The notes: generated by a model from the sequence alone, not told the origin. Shown: positions 1 through 9,089, numbered from the stretch's first letter. The stretch is DNA of 57,429 nucleotides from JAICJJ01 sp039809985 (GCA_039809985.1 JBDHWC010000006.1:1-57429); one strand, 5' to 3'. Numbers and translations: made by a program.

Positions 1-1
1 G

Positions 2-526
2 CTGGCGGGCGCGGCCGGGGTCGCCGGGGTCGCGGCGGCCGGCGGCCGGGTCGCCGCGGCGGGCAACTGCCAGGGCAACGGGCAGGGGTGCAACAGCAAC
101 ATCCCGTGCTGCTCCGGCTTCAAATGCCAGACGAACGGCAACCCGAACGCCGGAACCTGCGTCAAGGTGCAGCCGCCGGACGGCGGCGGCAACGGCGGCA
201 ATGGGGGCAGCGGCGGCGGCAACGGCAAGAAGCAGGTCACGATCACGCTCGACTGCACGTCCAAGCCGCAGTCGATCACGATCAGCAACGGCGGCACCAA
301 GGGGCTGACGCTCCTCTCGATCGGCACCGAGAAGGACAAGAAGACCTACACGGTCAAGGACGCCGACCGGCGGCTCGCGCCGAACGCGAGCATCACCTTC
401 GAGGCGGGACTGACCGCGCAGCGGCACCCGATCTCGCGCCAGAACATCTTCGCCAAGAAGAACGACGGCGTGGTCGTCGACACCAAGGAGTTCGGCAAGA
501 TCACGAAGTCCTGCAAGGGCAAGTAG
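2..526 (+). CDS. Secreted protein with one cystine-knot-like motif, 5' end missing
   Basis: The frame runs in from the left edge and stops at TAG 524-526, leaving 174 residues. The first ~20 residues are Ala/Gly/Val-rich and look like the hydrophobic part of a (probably Tat) signal peptide. Then come six cysteines spaced C-x6-C-x5-CC-x4-C-x10-C, the spacing of inhibitor cystine knots. A Gly/Asn linker follows, then a ~100-residue Lys/Thr-rich domain with two more cysteines that I do not recognise. The Cys pattern is close to the eight-fold repeat protein at 44271-45884, so the two are probably related secreted families. The start codon and leader lie outside the window. Function unknown; likely extracellular. 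Confidence 0.75.
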   Translation: MAGAAGVAGVAAAGGRVAAAGNCQGNGQGCNSNIPCCSGFKCQTNGNPNAGTCVKVQPPDGGGNGGNGGSGGGNGKKQVTITLDCTSKPQSITISNGGTKGLTLLSIGTEKDKKTYTVKDADRRLAPNASITFEAGLTAQRHPISRQNIFAKKNDGVVVDTKEFGKITKSCKGK

Positions 527-542
527 GGTCGGCGACCGCCAC

Positions 543-577
543 CGGGGCGGGGAAGGGCGTCGCCCTTCCCCGCCCCG
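543..577 (+). terminator. Rho-independent-type hairpin after the left-edge gene
   Basis: A perfect 17-base inverted repeat (543-559 with 561-577, one central base) starts 16 bases after the TAG stop and is followed by TCGTTTCC. It sits between convergent genes and may serve both, though only the + side has a short T run. Confidence 0.7.
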
Positions 578-611
578 TCGTTTCCATGCTGTGCCCTCGC
601 GGGCGGCCCGC

Positions 612-1469
612 TCAGGCCGGGAGCGGGTGCTCGCGCCGGAAGCGGTCGGCCGCGTCCGCCATCGTCGAGAAGCGCGCGCCGCCGGCGAACATGTGCTCGA
701 CCAGCCGCTCCAGCATCAGCAGCCGGTGGCCGCGGCCGATCACCTGCGGGTGCATGGTGATGGTCATCACGCCGCCCGGGACGTCGCGGCGCATGAAATC
801 GAACTCGTCCCGCCAGATTTCCTCGACCTTCGAGGCCGCCGAGAGCCCCGGCAGCCGCAGCCCGTGCGCCGGCAGGCTGACGTACTCGAAGTGCGGGAAG
901 TCGTCGAGCAGCCAGCTGACCGGCAGCTCGACGAGGCCGACCGGCCGCCCGAAGCGGTACGGCCCGTCCGGCTCGGCCACGTCGCCGACGCGGCACCAAT
1001 AGGGCGTGAAATCGTCGCCCATCAGCGAGCTCTCGTAGCGGAAGCCGAGTTCCAGCAGCAACTCGAGGGTGAACGGGCTGTTGTCCCACGCCGGCGAGCG
1101 GTAGCCGGCGGGGCGCACGCCGAGCACGCGGTCGAGCACCTCCAAGCCGCGCTCCAGCACGGCCCGCTCGCGCTCGCGGGTGCCGAGCGCGAGCGGGTTC
1201 TCGTGCAGGTAGCCGTGGTGGCCGACCTCGTGCCCGGCGGCGATGATCGCCCGGGCGTGGTCCGGGTAGGTCTCGACCGTGTGGCCGGGGACGAAGAAGG
1301 TGCCCGGGATGCCGAAACGGTCGAGCAGCCGCAGGATGCGGCGGACGCCGACCGCGCCGAACTCCCCGCGCGAGATGGCGCTCGGGGAGGTGGCGGCGTA
1401 GGGCCCGACCCAGAGCGAGATCGCGTCGAAGTCGAAGGTCAGGCAGACGGTCGGCGGCGCGCCGCTCAC
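612..1469 (-). CDS. Polysaccharide deacetylase family protein (NodB/CE4, PgdA-like)
   Basis: 285 residues. The NodB-type metal hydrolase signature is clear: TFDFDA near the N-terminus (residues 11-16), an AGHEVGHHGYLHE segment supplying the metal histidines, and RSPAWD further on. The family deacetylates N-acetylated sugars in peptidoglycan or similar polymers; this version most resembles the HpPgdA-like branch. There is no signal peptide, so a cytoplasmic or small-molecule role is possible. The GTG start at 1469 overlaps the TGA stop of the upstream amidohydrolase (GTGA), which indicates translational coupling and is why I chose it. The 3' end faces the left-edge gene convergently. The pairing with an amidohydrolase suggests a shared catabolic substrate, which I cannot name. 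Confidence 0.85.
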   Translation of the reverse strand: MSGAPPTVCLTFDFDAISLWVGPYAATSPSAISRGEFGAVGVRRILRLLDRFGIPGTFFVPGHTVETYPDHARAIIAAGHEVGHHGYLHENPLALGTRERERAVLERGLEVLDRVLGVRPAGYRSPAWDNSPFTLELLLELGFRYESSLMGDDFTPYWCRVGDVAEPDGPYRFGRPVGLVELPVSWLLDDFPHFEYVSLPAHGLRLPGLSAASKVEEIWRDEFDFMRRDVPGGVMTITMHPQVIGRGHRLLMLERLVEHMFAGGARFSTMADAADRFRREHPLPA

Positions 1470-3085
1470 GGCTCGGCCCGGTGGACGATCTCGCCGTCGA
1501 CCATCGTCAGCAGCACGGGCAGGCTCGGCAGCTGGTCGGGGTCGACCTCGGTCGGGTCCTCGGCGAAGGCGGTGAGGTCGGCGTTGAAGCCGGGCCGGAT
1601 CTGGCCGGCGCGGGCCTCCTCGGAGATCGTCCACGCGGCGTGGGTGGTGTACCCCTCCAGCGTCTGGATCGGGGTCAGCGCCTGCTCCGGCCGCATCGGC
1701 GGCCACTCCGGGCTGTTGGCCGGGCGCCGCAGCACGGCCCACGCCATGTCGACCCGCGGGTCGCAGGTGGCGACCATCCAGTCGGAGCCGAGGGCGACGT
1801 GCGCGCCGGCGGCCCGCAGGTCGCCGCAGCGGAAGGTGCGGTGCCAGCGCGCCTCGCCCACTCGTTGGCACCAGGCGTCGGAGCGGTCGGCCTCGAAGTA
1901 CTGCATGTGCAGCGGCTGCATGCTGGCGACGACGTTCTCGGCCGCGAAGCGCGGCAGGTCGGCGTCGTCCAGTTGCTCGATGTGCTCGATCCGGTGGCGG
2001 ACGCCGGGCGCGGCCCCGGCCGCCTTGTAGGAGTCGAGGGCCCAGCGCACCGCGCCATCGCCGACGCAGTGGGTGGCGCACTGGAAGCCGGCACGGGCGA
2101 AGAGGGCGATCGCCTCGGCGTAGTAGGCCGGGTCGGGCCAGAACGGGGCGGTGCCGCCGCCGAGGGTGTCGGGCTCGAGCAGCCAGCCGGTGCCGGTGTC
2201 GATCACGCCGTCGAGGAAGAACTTGGCGACGCCGCCCTTCCAGCGGCGGCCGCGCTCGCCGACGTGGCCGAGCTGGGCCCGCATCTCCTCCCGCGTGAAG
2301 TGCGGCTTCTGCCACAGCGGCTGGACGACGCGGCAGCTGAGGTCGCCGTTCCCCTCGAGCTTGCGGAGCAAGTCGAAGTCGGACGGGCTGCCGTCCATGC
2401 CGTGCAGCGTGGTCAGGCCGAGCCGGTTGTAGCGCCGGAGCATCGCGACGATCTCGGCGTAGAGTTCGTCCTCGGTCAGGTCGGGCACCTTGGAGCGGAC
2501 GAGCTCCTTCGCGCCCCACTCCTGCAATTCGCCCGTCGGCACGCCGTCCGCGTCGCAGACGACCGCGGCGGTCTCGGTGAAGACGACCGGGCCGGTGACC
2601 CCGGCGCGGTCGAGCGCGGCCTTGTTGGCGACCGAAGTGTGGCCGTCGAAGAAGGTGAGGAAGGTCGGCTTGCCGCCGGTCGCCCCCTCGAGGTCGAGCA
2701 GGTCGCCGCGGATGCCGGTGTCCTTGAAGTTCTGGTACCAGAGCCCCCAGCCGAGGATCCAGCCGTCCGGCCCGACCCGGTCCCGCTCGGCGGCGAGCAG
2801 GCGGCGCACGGCCTCCAGCGAGTGCGCGCCGGAGAGGTCCGCGCCGCGGGTCGACTCGACGCTCCAGAAGTGGTGGATGTGGCAGTCGTTCAGGCCGGGC
2901 ACGATCGCCAGCCCGGACCCGTCGACGAGCGTGGTGGTGCCGTCGCAGGCGGCGCGGACCGACGCGTCGTCGCCGACCGCGACGATGACGCCGTCCTTGA
3001 CTGCCAGCGCGGTGGCGGCGGGGCGGCTCGGGTCGAGGGTGCGCACGCGCGCGCCGAGGATCGCGAGATCGGGGGCCGTGGACAT
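1466..3085 (-). CDS. Amidohydrolase family protein (YtcJ-like)
   Basis: 539 residues, full length for the COG1574/YtcJ group of metal-dependent amidohydrolases. The N-terminal beta-sandwich leads into the HIH metal motif at residues 69-71; later come RHRIEHIE and LGSDWMV, which carry the downstream metal histidines and aspartate. These enzymes hydrolyse C-N bonds of small molecules in the cytoplasm; the substrate cannot be predicted. ATG at 3085 is preceded by GGAAAGGAAA. The gene is followed by the deacetylase with a 4-base overlap, so the two form an operon. A TATGAT -10-like box lies at 3195-3190 upstream, but without a convincing -35. Confidence 0.88.
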   Translation of the reverse strand: MSTAPDLAILGARVRTLDPSRPAATALAVKDGVIVAVGDDASVRAACDGTTTLVDGSGLAIVPGLNDCHIHHFWSVESTRGADLSGAHSLEAVRRLLAAERDRVGPDGWILGWGLWYQNFKDTGIRGDLLDLEGATGGKPTFLTFFDGHTSVANKAALDRAGVTGPVVFTETAAVVCDADGVPTGELQEWGAKELVRSKVPDLTEDELYAEIVAMLRRYNRLGLTTLHGMDGSPSDFDLLRKLEGNGDLSCRVVQPLWQKPHFTREEMRAQLGHVGERGRRWKGGVAKFFLDGVIDTGTGWLLEPDTLGGGTAPFWPDPAYYAEAIALFARAGFQCATHCVGDGAVRWALDSYKAAGAAPGVRHRIEHIEQLDDADLPRFAAENVVASMQPLHMQYFEADRSDAWCQRVGEARWHRTFRCGDLRAAGAHVALGSDWMVATCDPRVDMAWAVLRRPANSPEWPPMRPEQALTPIQTLEGYTTHAAWTISEEARAGQIRPGFNADLTAFAEDPTEVDPDQLPSLPVLLTMVDGEIVHRAEP

Positions 3086-3350
3086 CGGGGCGGTTTCCTT
3101 TCCACCGTGGGCCAGAACCGGGCCGCGACGTGGGGCGGCCCTGCACGACCCCCTGCGCCGCGGTTGGCCGCGCCGGGGGACCGCCGGGCATCATACCGAT
3201 AGACGGGACGAGTGGCGCGGGTCCGTCCGGCCGTCCGGCGAAACCCCCGGCGCTCCCGGCTCGTTCCACCTGATGAGCAATGTTCCGGGGCCGCGCGCCG
3301 GTGGGAAGCCGACGCGCGACAGTCGGCCCCGTGAGGGGAGGGTTCAGACC

Positions 3351-5120
3351 ATGCGACGAGGGACCGAACTGCCGGAGGCGCGGGCGCTGCGCTCGCTCGC
3401 CGCCGCGTTGATGCTGGCGGGGATGATGGCGGCGACCCCGATCGCCGTCGGCGCCCAGGACACCGGCAGCGACCAGACCACCACCGAGCAGGCCGCCGAC
3501 GCCTCCGGCGACCAGACCGCGGCTCCGGCCGACACGACGGCGACCGATGTCGCGCCGGCGGACACGACGACCGCCGACGCCGCCCCGGTCGATGCCGCGC
3601 CGGCAGACATCACCACGGCTGAGGCCCCGGCCGACGCCGCGCCGGTCGAGCAGGCGCAGGCGGCGGACGACGGGTCGTCCGGCTCGATCGTGCTGATGCC
3701 GCTCGACGTCGCCGGCGTGCAGTCCGACGGCCCGGTCGGCGACCTCGGCGCGGCGATCACCGACGCCAAGCTGCAGGAAGTCTCCGGCGAGCGGACGTTC
3801 GAGGTGGCGGGCACGACGATCGGCGTCGACGTCAACCTCGCGCCGACCGACACTGCGGCCCCGGCCGAGACGACGGCCGACGCCCCCGCGGACAATGCCA
3901 CGACCGACGCGCAGGCGTCGGCCCCGGCCGACGACAGCACCACCAGCACCGAGCAGGCGGCGGCCCCGGCCGACTCGGGCACCTCGTCCGACGGGACGGC
4001 CGCCGACGCGGCCCCGGCCGACACCACCGACACCAGCACCAGCGCCCAGACGGCGGCCCCGGCTGGCGACGGCACGCTTCAGTTGCAGGGCGGCGGGACG
4101 ACGGCCGCGCCGGTGGCCGCCCCGGTCTCCGGCGGCACCGACGTGACGCTGCAGGCGGCAGCCGCGCCGAGCAAGAACAACGCCTCGAAGAAGAGCGACA
4201 AGGCCGCCAGCAAGGACCCGAACGGGAGCAGCATCGACGGCGGTGACGTCTCGAACAACACCTCGGTCGACGTCGGCGCGAACGGCGGCACCGGCATCTC
4301 GAGCGCGCCGGGCGGCGGCCACAACCTAGCGCTGAACCGGTCCAAGGGCCACGACGACGGCAAGGGCCGCAAGGGCGGCCTGGCGACCCGCTGGCTGAAC
4401 CGGAGCGCGCCGGACGGCTCGTTCGCCGGGGCCGGCAACGGCGGCCGGGCGAACTCGAGCGCGGACGGCGGCATCGTCGTCATCGGCTCGATCAACTCCG
4501 GCGGCAACAAGGGGAACACGATCAACGTCGGCGCGGCGGACGGCAGCGGCGGCAGTTCCGGGGCGTGCATCAGCGGGCCGATCAACATCGACGGCGGCAC
4601 GGTGACGAACAACACCTCGGTCAACGTCAGCGCCAACGGCGGCACCTCGATCGCCGACGCCGGCGGCGGCGACAACAACGTCGCCCAGCAGTCGGGCGGC
4701 GGCTCCGGGAGCGGGATCGCGGGGGCCGGCAACGGCGGCAGCGCGATCTCGAGCGCCAACGGCGGGATCGTCGTCATCGACGAGATCAACAGCGGCGGCA
4801 ACCAGGGGAACACCATCAACGTCGCGCCGCTGTGCGGCGCGGCCCCGGTGGTGCCGGTGGCGCCCGGCAAGCCGACCGTCGCGGTGCCGAGCAAGCCGGG
4901 CAAGGCGACGGTGAGCCAGGGCTCGAAGCCGGCCAAGACCGTCACCGTGGCGCAGGCGGCCAAGACCAAGAAGGTCGCCGCGCTGCCGAAGACCGGCGAA
5001 GGGCTCGAGTTGGTCGCCGGCTCGCAGGCGATGGGCCTGCTCGCGGCGCTCTCGCTGCTGCCGCTCGGCTGGCTCGGGCTGCGCAAGCGGGCCGCGGCGG
5101 CGATCCGGGTGCGGCGGTAA
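3351..5120 (+). CDS. Sortase-anchored (LPKTG) secreted surface protein with duplicated module
   Basis: 589 residues from ATG 3351, preceded by GAGGGGAGGG. A signal peptide covers residues ~1-36 (cleavage near VGAQD). Long Ala/Thr/Asp/Pro-rich stretches follow, then two copies of a ~90-residue Gly/Asn/Ser-rich module (starting near residues 286 and 409). Each copy has an NNTSV segment, an AGAGNGG segment and an INSGGN-x-GNTINV segment. The C-terminus is a textbook sorting signal: LPKTGEG at 545-551, a hydrophobic helix, then RKR. It should therefore be covalently attached to the cell wall by a sortase encoded elsewhere. Low-complexity parts probably act as a stalk. The duplicated module looks like a repetitive beta structure; function unknown. 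Confidence 0.82.
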   Translation: MRRGTELPEARALRSLAAALMLAGMMAATPIAVGAQDTGSDQTTTEQAADASGDQTAAPADTTATDVAPADTTTADAAPVDAAPADITTAEAPADAAPVEQAQAADDGSSGSIVLMPLDVAGVQSDGPVGDLGAAITDAKLQEVSGERTFEVAGTTIGVDVNLAPTDTAAPAETTADAPADNATTDAQASAPADDSTTSTEQAAAPADSGTSSDGTAADAAPADTTDTSTSAQTAAPAGDGTLQLQGGGTTAAPVAAPVSGGTDVTLQAAAAPSKNNASKKSDKAASKDPNGSSIDGGDVSNNTSVDVGANGGTGISSAPGGGHNLALNRSKGHDDGKGRKGGLATRWLNRSAPDGSFAGAGNGGRANSSADGGIVVIGSINSGGNKGNTINVGAADGSGGSSGACISGPINIDGGTVTNNTSVNVSANGGTSIADAGGGDNNVAQQSGGGSGSGIAGAGNGGSAISSANGGIVVIDEINSGGNQGNTINVAPLCGAAPVVPVAPGKPTVAVPSKPGKATVSQGSKPAKTVTVAQAAKTKKVAALPKTGEGLELVAGSQAMGLLAALSLLPLGWLGLRKRAAAAIRVRR

Positions 5121-5153
5121 CGAGTCACCGTTCACGCTTGAGCGAACTGGCGG

Positions 5154-5176
5154 CGGCCGGGCACCTTGCCCGGCCG
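5154..5176 (+). terminator. GC hairpin after the LPKTG protein gene
   Basis: 8-bp stem (5154-5161 with 5169-5176) and 7-base loop, 34 bases after the TAA stop. There is no T run, so it is a moderate call. Confidence 0.45.
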
Positions 5177-5391
5177 TCGTCGTCTGCGGCGTTCATCGCC
5201 GCCCCGGCAGAACCGCTCGGCGGCGACCGAGCGTCGCCCGGTCCTGCGCCGCTGTGACCGGCAAGGCGAGGGTTTCGCCGCCAGGGCGCGTGGTCGGGTA
5301 CGATGGGGTTCCCCGCGCGACGCATGACGACCGACGCCCGGCCACCGCGCACGGCGGGCCGTGACGGGCGGAACGGCTCCGGAGGGAAGCA

Positions 5392-7518
5392 ATGGACGCT
5401 GGTCGGGGCTGGGGGCGCGCCACGGCGGCCCTGCTGGTGACGGCGTGGTGTCTCGCGTTCGGGCCGGTGCTCGGCGTCGCCGCGCAGGACGCGCCGCCCG
5501 CGTCGCCCGCCACCGGCCACGCCGAGGTGGTCGCCCAAGGACTCGCCGAGTTCCCGCAGGAGCCGGTCGTCTGGCGGGTCGCCCACCACTCGGCCGAACC
5601 CGGACAGGTGGTCGAGGCGGAGGAGACCGCCCCGGGCTGGGTCCTCGCCGACGGCGGCTACCTGCTCACCGGCGGCTCCGGCCACCCTGCCGCGCTCGCG
5701 CCCGGCGAGGCCGCGTTCTTCAGCCCCGGCAACGACGTGCAGCGCCTCGCCGCTGGCACCGAGCCGGCGACGTGGTACACGATCGAACTCGCGACCGCGC
5801 CGGGCGACGGCCCCGGCGAGGGGCGCGACGGCACCCCGGTCTTTCTCTCCGCCCCGTTTGCCGCCCCGACCGGGACGCGCGACCTCGACCTCGTTCGCGA
5901 CACGCTGGGGCCGGGGGAGAGCGCGACGATCCGCGGCGGCGACCAGCCGGTGCTGGTGCTGGCGACGATCGGCGAGGTGCGGGCCCGTGCCAGCGACGGC
6001 GCGCTCGCGCCGTTGAAGGTCGGCCAGGCCGCGGTCTTCACGGGAGACGTCGACGTGACCGGCGGCGGCGGCGCGCCCTCGGCGTTCGTGGCGGCGGTGA
6101 TCGGGCCGGAACTGCCGGGGGTCGAGGTCGCCGGCGGCGTTTCGGCAACGACGGCCCCGGCGGCGACGCCGGGCGCGGTCGAGGTCGCGCCGCTCGCCAC
6201 CCCGGTCGCGGCACCGCCGTCGGCGGGCGAGGGGATCACGCTCGCCCTCGACGTCTACGCCTGCCCCGCCGGGACCAAGCCAGACCAAGTCGGGCAGGAA
6301 CGCTGCGCCTCGACGCCGGACGCGGGGACCTTCACGCTGCTGGCCGTGAGCGACCTCGGGGTGCGCGACCTCGGCGACCCGAACGCCGAGACGGAGGACG
6401 GCCTGCCGGCGTGGTCAGGGCTGGAGCCGGGCGGCTACGTGCTGCAGGCGCGCGAGTTCGCCGCCGGCAAGTCGCGGTTCGTGGTGCCGGAGCAGGGGCC
6501 GTTCCGTGCCTCGCCGACGGAGGGCTACGCCGCGTCGACCGACGAGGGCTACCCCGTGATTCTCGCCGCCGGGCAGCAGCCGCCGGCGTTGCGGCTCTAC
6601 GTCCTCGCCGACGGCGCGGGGACGAGCGCGCAGGCGCAGGCGACCCCGCCGGGGACCGGCAGCGTGATCGAGGTCGCCAGCCCGAGCGAACTCGTCCGCT
6701 CGACCGCGGTCGCGACCCCGAAGCGAGGCTCGATCGGGGTTCGCGTCTGGTCGTGCCCCGCCAGCAGTCTCGACGCGTTCGACCCGGCGGCCTGCGTCGT
6801 CGCCACTCCCCCCTTCGACGTGGAACTGAGCGGCGGCGGCCTCGACGCGCCGCGGACCCTCGCCGGGCTGCGGGCGAACGGCGACGGCGCGTTCGTCTGG
6901 CGCGACCTCGGGTTCGGGCAGTACATCCTGCGCCACCCGTTGCTGGCCCCCGGCTCGGCGTCGTACTACGTGACCGGGCCGACTGTCGGCCTGCTGCCGG
7001 ACGCCACCGGCTACACCGTCGTGATCGACGCCAGCGCGCCGACCACCGTGCTGGACGTCTACGACCTGGCCGCGCCGCCGCCGGTCGCGCCGACGCCGGT
7101 GCCGGCGGTCGCGGTGCCGACGCCCGCGCCGCCCGCAGCGCCGCCTCCCGCGCCCGTCGACAGCGACGGCGACGGCCTGACCGACGACGTCGAGGCCACG
7201 CTGGGGACCAACCCTGCACTCTGGGACACCGACGGCGACGGGATCAGCGACGGGGTCGAGGTCTCGCAGGGGACCGACCCGCTGACGCCCGACGCCGCGC
7301 CGACGCCCGCGCCTCCGGCCAACTCCGGCGCGACCGGCGACACTGGCGGTCAGCCCGGTACGGTCGACAGCGACGGCGACGGCCTGACCGACGACGTGGA
7401 GGCCACGATCGGCACCGACCCGAACACGTGGGACACCGACGGCGACGGCTGGTCGGACGGCGACGAGCGGAACCTCGGCACGGACCCGCTCGATCCCGCC
7501 AGTCACCCGGTTGGGTGA
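5392..7518 (+). CDS. Secreted bicupin-like protein with CP-type domains and C-terminal Ca-binding (TSP3) repeats
   Basis: 708 residues. Residues 1-31 form a signal peptide ending near GVAAQ. Two cupin-like stretches follow (about 55-130 and 165-245, e.g. SPGNDVQRL). Two related modules starting near residues 282 and 446 share the pattern V-x-V-(Y/W)-x-CP-(x)n-C and end in G-x-Y-x-L-like strands. A Pro/Ala linker leads to two thrombospondin-type-3 calcium motifs (DSDGDGLTDD near 590 and 660, each followed by DTDGDG). The protein is therefore extracellular and likely Ca-stabilised. The CP module recurs in the gene at 16680-17648. ATG 5392 follows GGAGGGAAGCA. A TACGAT -10-like box lies at 5299-5304. 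Ligand unknown. Confidence 0.75.
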   Translation: MDAGRGWGRATAALLVTAWCLAFGPVLGVAAQDAPPASPATGHAEVVAQGLAEFPQEPVVWRVAHHSAEPGQVVEAEETAPGWVLADGGYLLTGGSGHPAALAPGEAAFFSPGNDVQRLAAGTEPATWYTIELATAPGDGPGEGRDGTPVFLSAPFAAPTGTRDLDLVRDTLGPGESATIRGGDQPVLVLATIGEVRARASDGALAPLKVGQAAVFTGDVDVTGGGGAPSAFVAAVIGPELPGVEVAGGVSATTAPAATPGAVEVAPLATPVAAPPSAGEGITLALDVYACPAGTKPDQVGQERCASTPDAGTFTLLAVSDLGVRDLGDPNAETEDGLPAWSGLEPGGYVLQAREFAAGKSRFVVPEQGPFRASPTEGYAASTDEGYPVILAAGQQPPALRLYVLADGAGTSAQAQATPPGTGSVIEVASPSELVRSTAVATPKRGSIGVRVWSCPASSLDAFDPAACVVATPPFDVELSGGGLDAPRTLAGLRANGDGAFVWRDLGFGQYILRHPLLAPGSASYYVTGPTVGLLPDATGYTVVIDASAPTTVLDVYDLAAPPPVAPTPVPAVAVPTPAPPAAPPPAPVDSDGDGLTDDVEATLGTNPALWDTDGDGISDGVEVSQGTDPLTPDAAPTPAPPANSGATGDTGGQPGTVDSDGDGLTDDVEATIGTDPNTWDTDGDGWSDGDERNLGTDPLDPASHPVG

Positions 7519-7646
7519 AGTCGGATAGTCGGTCGAGGAGTCGAGGAGTCGGGGAGTCGAGGAGACGCGAGGAATCGGCGTCGCACCCGCCGCTGACTAC
7601 GCGCCCTTCTTCCCGACTTCCCGACTCTCCGACTTCCCGACTTCGG
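7517..7646. repeat. GAGTCG-type heptad repeats in inverted arrangement between convergent genes
   Basis: The left half (about 7517-7578) holds degenerate copies of GAGTCGG/GAGTCGA; the right half (about 7606-7646) holds the reverse complement (CCGACTTCCCGACTCTCC). Together they can form a long imperfect hairpin between the convergent stops at 7518 and 7597. The right half is translated as the last residues of the permease. Confidence 0.75.
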
Positions 7647-8901
7647 CCTTGAAGAGCGCGTGCAGGATGATCGCGCCGAAGGTGCCGAGCGCGATCCCGT
7701 TCAGGGCGAACTGGCCGACGCTGATCGTGTAGTCGGCCGCGCCGACGATCAGCGCCACGGCGGCCACGAAGAGATTCTCCGGCAGGGTGAAGTCGACCTT
7801 GTTGTCGACCCAGATGCGCGCGCCGGTGACCGCGATCAGGCCGAAGAGCACGGTCGTGACACCGCCGAGGACGCCGCCCGGGATCGTCTGCACCAGCGCC
7901 CCGAACTTCGGCGAGAGGCCGAGCCCGATCGCGACGACGGCCGCGATCAGGAAGTTGAGGGTCGAGAAGACGCGGGTCACCGCCATCACGCCGATGTTCT
8001 CGGCGTAGGTGGTCACCCCGGTGCCGCCGCCCAGGCTGGCGACCATGGTCGCGATCCCGTCGCCGAGGAAGCCGCGGCCCAGCCACGGCATCAGGTTCGT
8101 CCCGGTCATCGCCGCGACCGCCTTGACGTGGCCGGTGTTCTCCGCGATCAGGATGATCGCCACCGGCGCGATCAGGGTGATCGCCGAGGGGGTGAACTCC
8201 GGCCGCACGAAGTGCGGCAGGCCGAACCACGGCGCGTCGGCCACCTTGGCGAGGTCGACGCCGGAGACGTGCAGGCCGCCGAGGTCGCGCCCCGCCGCCG
8301 AGGTGCCGCCGAGGACGAGAGCGACGAGGTAGCCGACGACCGCGCCGAGCAAGATCGGCAACCGGCTGACCAGTCCGCGCGTGCGGAGGCCGATGGCGAA
8401 GATGGCGAGGATCGTCACCCCGGCCAGCAGCGGGTCGTTGGCGGCAAGGCCGCGCGCCGCGCCGGCCAGGTTGAGGCCGATGATCATCACCACCGCGCCG
8501 GTGACCAGCGGCGGCATCAGCGCGTCGATCCAGCCGGCCCCGGTGAGGTGGACGGCGACCCCGATCAGGGCGCAGAGCGCGCCGGCGACGAAGATGCCGC
8601 CGAGCGCCTGCGCGATGCCGCCCCCGCCGCCGGTGACCGCCGCGACCGGGCCGATGAAGGCGAACGAACTGCCGAGGTAGCTCGGGATCTGGCCGCCGAC
8701 GACCAGGAAGAAGATGATCGTGCCGATGCCGGAGAAGAGGATTGCGAGGTTCGGGTCGAACCCCATGATCAGCGGGGCGACGACGGTGGCCCCGAACATC
8801 GCCAGCACGTGCTGCACGCCGAGCGCGACCGCCGCTCCCCATGGCAGGCGCTCGTTCACGCCGATGACGCCGCCCTGCTTCTCGGTCCAGCCCCACGCCA
8901 C
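7597..8901 (-). CDS. Uracil/xanthine permease (NCS2 family, UraA-like)
   Basis: 434 residues. It is a polytopic membrane protein with the NCS2 pattern: PWGAAVALGVQHVLAMFGAT in the first helix, PSYLGSSFAFIGP, and a GGGTGVTTYAENIGVMA segment matching the substrate-binding signature. It should import a nucleobase with protons. I place the start at GTG 8901 because GGGAGGGG lies 6 bases upstream and a promoter at 8992-8964 would begin transcription after the more upstream in-frame GTG at 8964. The last dozen residues (EVGKSESREVGKKGA) come from the heptad repeat array, so the native C-terminus was probably overwritten. Confidence 0.88.
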   Translation of the reverse strand: MAWGWTEKQGGVIGVNERLPWGAAVALGVQHVLAMFGATVVAPLIMGFDPNLAILFSGIGTIIFFLVVGGQIPSYLGSSFAFIGPVAAVTGGGGGIAQALGGIFVAGALCALIGVAVHLTGAGWIDALMPPLVTGAVVMIIGLNLAGAARGLAANDPLLAGVTILAIFAIGLRTRGLVSRLPILLGAVVGYLVALVLGGTSAAGRDLGGLHVSGVDLAKVADAPWFGLPHFVRPEFTPSAITLIAPVAIILIAENTGHVKAVAAMTGTNLMPWLGRGFLGDGIATMVASLGGGTGVTTYAENIGVMAVTRVFSTLNFLIAAVVAIGLGLSPKFGALVQTIPGGVLGGVTTVLFGLIAVTGARIWVDNKVDFTLPENLFVAAVALIVGAADYTISVGQFALNGIALGTFGAIILHALFKAEVGKSESREVGKKGA

Positions 8902-8963
8902 CGCCAACCCCTCCCGCTGCGCCCGCGCCACGACCCTGTCGCCGTGCGTCGCGGGCACCCTCA

Positions 8964-8992
8964 CCTATGAAGGTTGCGGGGAACGGTGTCAA
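8964..8992 (-). promoter_or_regulatory. Sigma70-type promoter for the permease
   Basis: On the minus strand TTGACA (8992-8987), a 17-base spacer and CATAGG (8969-8964). The -35 is consensus and the -10 matches at three positions. It gives a leader of ~55 bases to GTG 8901. Confidence 0.5.
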
Positions 8993-9089
8993 CGGGTGCG
9001 GCCCGGTTCGGTCCGGGCCGTTTTCGCGCGGGTCCGAGCATCCCGTGGTCTTGCCTTGGCCGCCCGTTCCTCGGGCAGCCGGGGTCGGC

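Noticed and set aside
612..4322. A single 1236-residue minus-strand open frame
   Set aside because: Only the last ~285 codons (612-1469) are conserved; the rest runs antisense or out of frame through the amidohydrolase and the LPKTG gene. GC-rich DNA gives many such long spurious frames.
7517..7646. Short GAGTCG repeats as a CRISPR array
   Set aside because: Units are 6-9 bases with no unique spacers and they occur in inverted halves.
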